A DNA stretch of 64,000 nt from contig AP024096.1 of assembly GCA_015099395.1 (NCBI GenBank), forward strand, positions 5,394,001-5,458,000, in the 5' to 3' direction. This document shows positions 61,758-64,000 of the stretch, in pieces. Position 1 is the stretch's first letter, and every line of letters starts with the position of its first letter. The notes beneath the pieces were generated by a model. That model was given only the letters and a program-made list of their open reading frames with translations. It did no database searches and was not told where the DNA came from. The stretch is from Ktedonobacteria bacterium brp13 (lineage in GTDB: Bacteria; Chloroflexota; Ktedonobacteria; Ktedonobacterales; Ktedonobacteraceae). A program made the position numbers and the translations under genes.

Positions 61758-62912
61758 GTGAGCAACACATCGATGCCGATCGACTTACGGATCGCCGCTA
61801 CAAGTCTGCTTGAGGCGGTCCCATTACCTGTCTTTGTCGTAGATCGACAGTGCGTTATTACGTATTTTAATAAACAGAGCCAGCGTCACTACGATCCCAT
61901 ACAGATACAAGAAGGGATGCCGCTGGGAGAGGTGTTGCGCTCATCCGCAATCCTCCAGCTGGTCGCGAATAGCATTGAGGTCAATGCGCCGCAGAAGGGT
62001 CAGTTTGAGGTCGGAACCTCCGATATCGCGTATAAGGTGACCGTGAACCCACTTATATACAATTACAATGCGCAACCATCGGCTCAAGCTGAACAACCAA
62101 CTGCCTCTCAGTATTTTGCTGTTGTGATTGAGGATATGACCGAGGCACGGCATATTGAGCGCGTGCAGCGAGACTTTATCGCCAATATCTCTCATGAACT
62201 ACGCACTCCACTGACCTCTGTCCGTCTGCTGACAGAGACACTAGAAGATGCCATCGATACCGATCCTGACCGCGCGCAGGAGTTTGTGGGGAAGATCGAG
62301 ACCGAGGTGCAGTATCTGAGCGAACTGGTCGCTGAGTTGCTTGAACTCTCGCGTATCGAGTCCGGGCAGACGATCATGACGATTGAGCCCATTGAGGCTG
62401 AACGCCTGGTGCGTGAGGTGATGGCTCGTATGCTCCCTCTGGCACAACGTCATCGTGTGCAGATCGGTACGGATATTCATCAGGGCGGAACACTCGTCGT
62501 TGCGGACCGCAAACAGATCACACGTGTACTTATCAACCTCGTCCACAATGCCATCAAGTTTACGCCTTCCGGCGGTAGTATCATCATTGGTACCCTGCTT
62601 CAGGAAGACCAGCATACACAGCGCTTCCATGTAGTAGACACAGGAGTCGGTATCCAGGCGGAAGAGCTCTCACGTATCTTCGAGCGCTTCTATAAAACCG
62701 ACCGCGCCCGCGCAAAAGCCGACTTTATTGGGCCAGGCGGCGGCGGCACTGGGCTGGGACTGGCGATTGCACGCCGCGTCATCGAGTCACATGGCGGTCG
62801 GATCTGGGCGCAGAGCAAAGTCGGTGAGGGTAGCACATTCGCCTTTACGCTCCCTGTCGCGGTCCGCAGTGAAGAGACAGATGGGGAGAGCATACACAGC
62901 ACTGGTTTGTAA
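61758..62912 (+). CDS. PAS-containing sensor histidine kinase
   Basis: 384 residues; GTG 61758 follows AGGGAGA and gives an N-terminus that fits a PAS domain (ATSLLEAVPLPVFVVDRQCVITYFN). The phosphorylated His lies in FIANISHELRTPLTSVRLL. The ATPase part has an N box (LVHNAIKFTP), G1 (VVDTGVGI), F box (FERFYKTDRA) and G2 (GGGTGLGLAI). It has no membrane segment, so it probably senses an internal signal. The layout resembles PhoR/ResE-type kinases. A response regulator follows 223 bp later. Confidence 0.93.
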   Translation: MSNTSMPIDLRIAATSLLEAVPLPVFVVDRQCVITYFNKQSQRHYDPIQIQEGMPLGEVLRSSAILQLVANSIEVNAPQKGQFEVGTSDIAYKVTVNPLIYNYNAQPSAQAEQPTASQYFAVVIEDMTEARHIERVQRDFIANISHELRTPLTSVRLLTETLEDAIDTDPDRAQEFVGKIETEVQYLSELVAELLELSRIESGQTIMTIEPIEAERLVREVMARMLPLAQRHRVQIGTDIHQGGTLVVADRKQITRVLINLVHNAIKFTPSGGSIIIGTLLQEDQHTQRFHVVDTGVGIQAEELSRIFERFYKTDRARAKADFIGPGGGGTGLGLAIARRVIESHGGRIWAQSKVGEGSTFAFTLPVAVRSEETDGESIHSTGL

Positions 62913-63135
62913 ATGAATGAACTTTAAGACAATCTTTACGTGCAATACATTGCAAGTTAGCTCATTTGTATGGTAACATACCGAAACAACGACGTAGAGT
63001 ACCAGTAGAATCTTTCAATGTAGTGGGAGCAATGCGCTCTGAATACCCGTGGATTATGGTAGTACTTGCTCTTGTGTATTGACACAATGTCAGGTACAAT
63101 GGGATGGTAGTGGGATGAGAGAGAGGACACAATTT

Positions 63136-63525
63136 ATGAGCAAACTCGTAATGGTTATTGATGACTCCGCAACGGTCCGGAAAATTATAGAGACGTGTCT
63201 CAAGCGCGAAGGCTTTGATGTACAGGTCTTTCCCGATGGTGTTGAAGCGTTACGGTGGTTCACGCAACCAAATGTACGTATACCTGACCTTGTTGTCCTT
63301 GACATCGGACTCCCGAAGATGGATGGCTATGAAGTTGCACGCCGTCTCAAATCAAAACCTCAACTGAGTCATACTGTGATCATCATGCTTTCCCGCCGCG
63401 ATGGCATGATCGACAAGCTGAAAGGCCGCCTCGCCGGTGCGAAAGACTATCTCACAAAACCATTTAAGACGCAGGAAATCATATCCGTTATCGAGTCACA
63501 TCTGGGTGCCCCTGCACCTCATTGA
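63136..63525 (+). CDS. CheY-like response regulator
   Basis: 129 residues from ATG 63136 (GAGAGGACAC upstream). Receiver domain only: VMVIDDSATVRKI, phospho-Asp in VVLDIGLPKMDGYE, Ser in IIMLSRRDG and Lys in YLTKPFK. The DDSATVRKI start resembles PilG/FrzZ-type regulators of surface movement. It is followed 15 bases later by a CheW-like gene, so it belongs to a chemosensory-type operon. Confidence 0.92.
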   Translation: MSKLVMVIDDSATVRKIIETCLKREGFDVQVFPDGVEALRWFTQPNVRIPDLVVLDIGLPKMDGYEVARRLKSKPQLSHTVIIMLSRRDGMIDKLKGRLAGAKDYLTKPFKTQEIISVIESHLGAPAPH

Positions 63526-63539
63526 TAGAAATATGTGTT

Positions 63540-64000
63540 ATGAGCCAACACCCGGTCCTGCCAGCAGCTCTACTCACTATCACACAAGCACACTATCTTG
63601 AGCAGCTCGACAACCAGCAATTCTGGCACTACGCTCAGGAACTAGCAAACACACGCCGTATAGAGATCGAGTCTCCTGGTCAACAACAAGAAGAACAACA
63701 CTATCTTGTTATAGAGAGCGAAAGCAATGATGCAGAGGGTCGTATCATCATCCCCCTGGCATCACTGCGTCAGATTCTCCCAGTGACACCGCATCTGACA
63801 CAGTTGCCGGCATCACCACCATGGATGTTAGGTCTGGCTGCCTGGCATGGAGAGACAATTGCAGTCATCGATCTGCCAGCCTATCTCGCACAACGCCAGC
63901 TGCGTCCCCCTCTACCCGGCACGCCACGGCTCCTTCTTATCGCGCAAGAGGCAGAGATTACGCTTGGATTGACAGTAGCGGTCACCGGCTCATTACCAGC
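63540..64000 (+). CDS. CheW-like adaptor, cut by the window end
   Basis: The frame opens at ATG 63540 and is open at the end, so 153 residues are seen. The CheW fold shows in GRIIIPLASLRQILPVTP, then LTQLPASPPWMLGLAAWHGETIAVIDLPAYL and RLLLIAQEAEITLGLTVAVTG; PAPPxxxxGLxxxxGxxxPVxDL is the usual family pattern. CheW couples receptors to CheA. The first ~70 residues are a polar extension. Its partners should lie just beyond the window. Confidence 0.8.
   Translation, partial: MSQHPVLPAALLTITQAHYLEQLDNQQFWHYAQELANTRRIEIESPGQQQEEQHYLVIESESNDAEGRIIIPLASLRQILPVTPHLTQLPASPPWMLGLAAWHGETIAVIDLPAYLAQRQLRPPLPGTPRLLLIAQEAEITLGLTVAVTGSLP

Overview
The window looks like chromosomal DNA of a Chloroflexota bacterium, most likely class Ktedonobacteria. 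This is inferred from protein style: a zinc-ribbon Ser/Thr kinase with a TPR tail, MgtE with an N-terminal PRC barrel, type 4 uracil-DNA glycosylase, GtrA, PPOX/F420-type protein, Uma2, Pro-rich anchored proteins and roughly 50% GC. No 16S rRNA gene is present to confirm it.

Layout. 1-13 kb: two secreted proteins, a structured leader and radC, a PRC-barrel protein, the Ser/Thr kinase, rsmA, a class A penicillin-binding protein and GtrA. 13-18 kb, minus strand: udg, pnp, rpsO, rplL, rplJ. 18.7-26.5 kb: an insertion of five paralogous secreted, low-complexity protein genes on the plus strand. 26.5-31.1 kb, minus strand: rplA, rplK, nusG, secE, rpmG, tuf, tRNA-Thr, tRNA-Tyr. 31.3-36.3 kb: a MazF-like toxin candidate, selA, a PPOX protein and rsgA. 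36.8-39.3 kb: three initiator tRNA genes, an XRE-TPR regulator and tRNA-Met. 39.5-44.7 kb: an accessory block (Uma2, HigA-ImmA, an orphan coiled-coil gene, IS21 remnant). 44.7-64 kb: response regulator, small-protein genes, hsp20, lon, two thymidylate-kinase-like paralogues, mgtE, tRNA-Asn, a PAS histidine kinase, a response regulator and a CheW-like gene cut by the window end.

The most striking region is the secreted-protein array. The usual order tRNA-tuf-secE-nusG-rplK-rplA-rplJ-rplL is kept on both sides, but about 7.5 kb separates rplA from rplJ. Five genes there share an almost identical signal peptide but carry very different repetitive bodies: Gly-rich, an 18-residue Ala/Pro/Val repeat, a globular Cys pair domain, and Lys-Asn-Asp repeats. 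Four transcription units share an AT-rich promoter with a palindrome and a hairpin terminator. Between them lie decayed copies of rplA, nusG and secE ends. The simplest model is that the locus grew by tandem duplication that carried neighbouring ribosomal genes along, followed by loss of those redundant copies.

Two short interspersed repeat families are visible: a 75-bp type with three good copies and one decayed copy, and a 69-bp type with two identical copies flanking the 4.5-kb accessory block. An IS-like element with terminal inverted repeats sits between the array and rplA.
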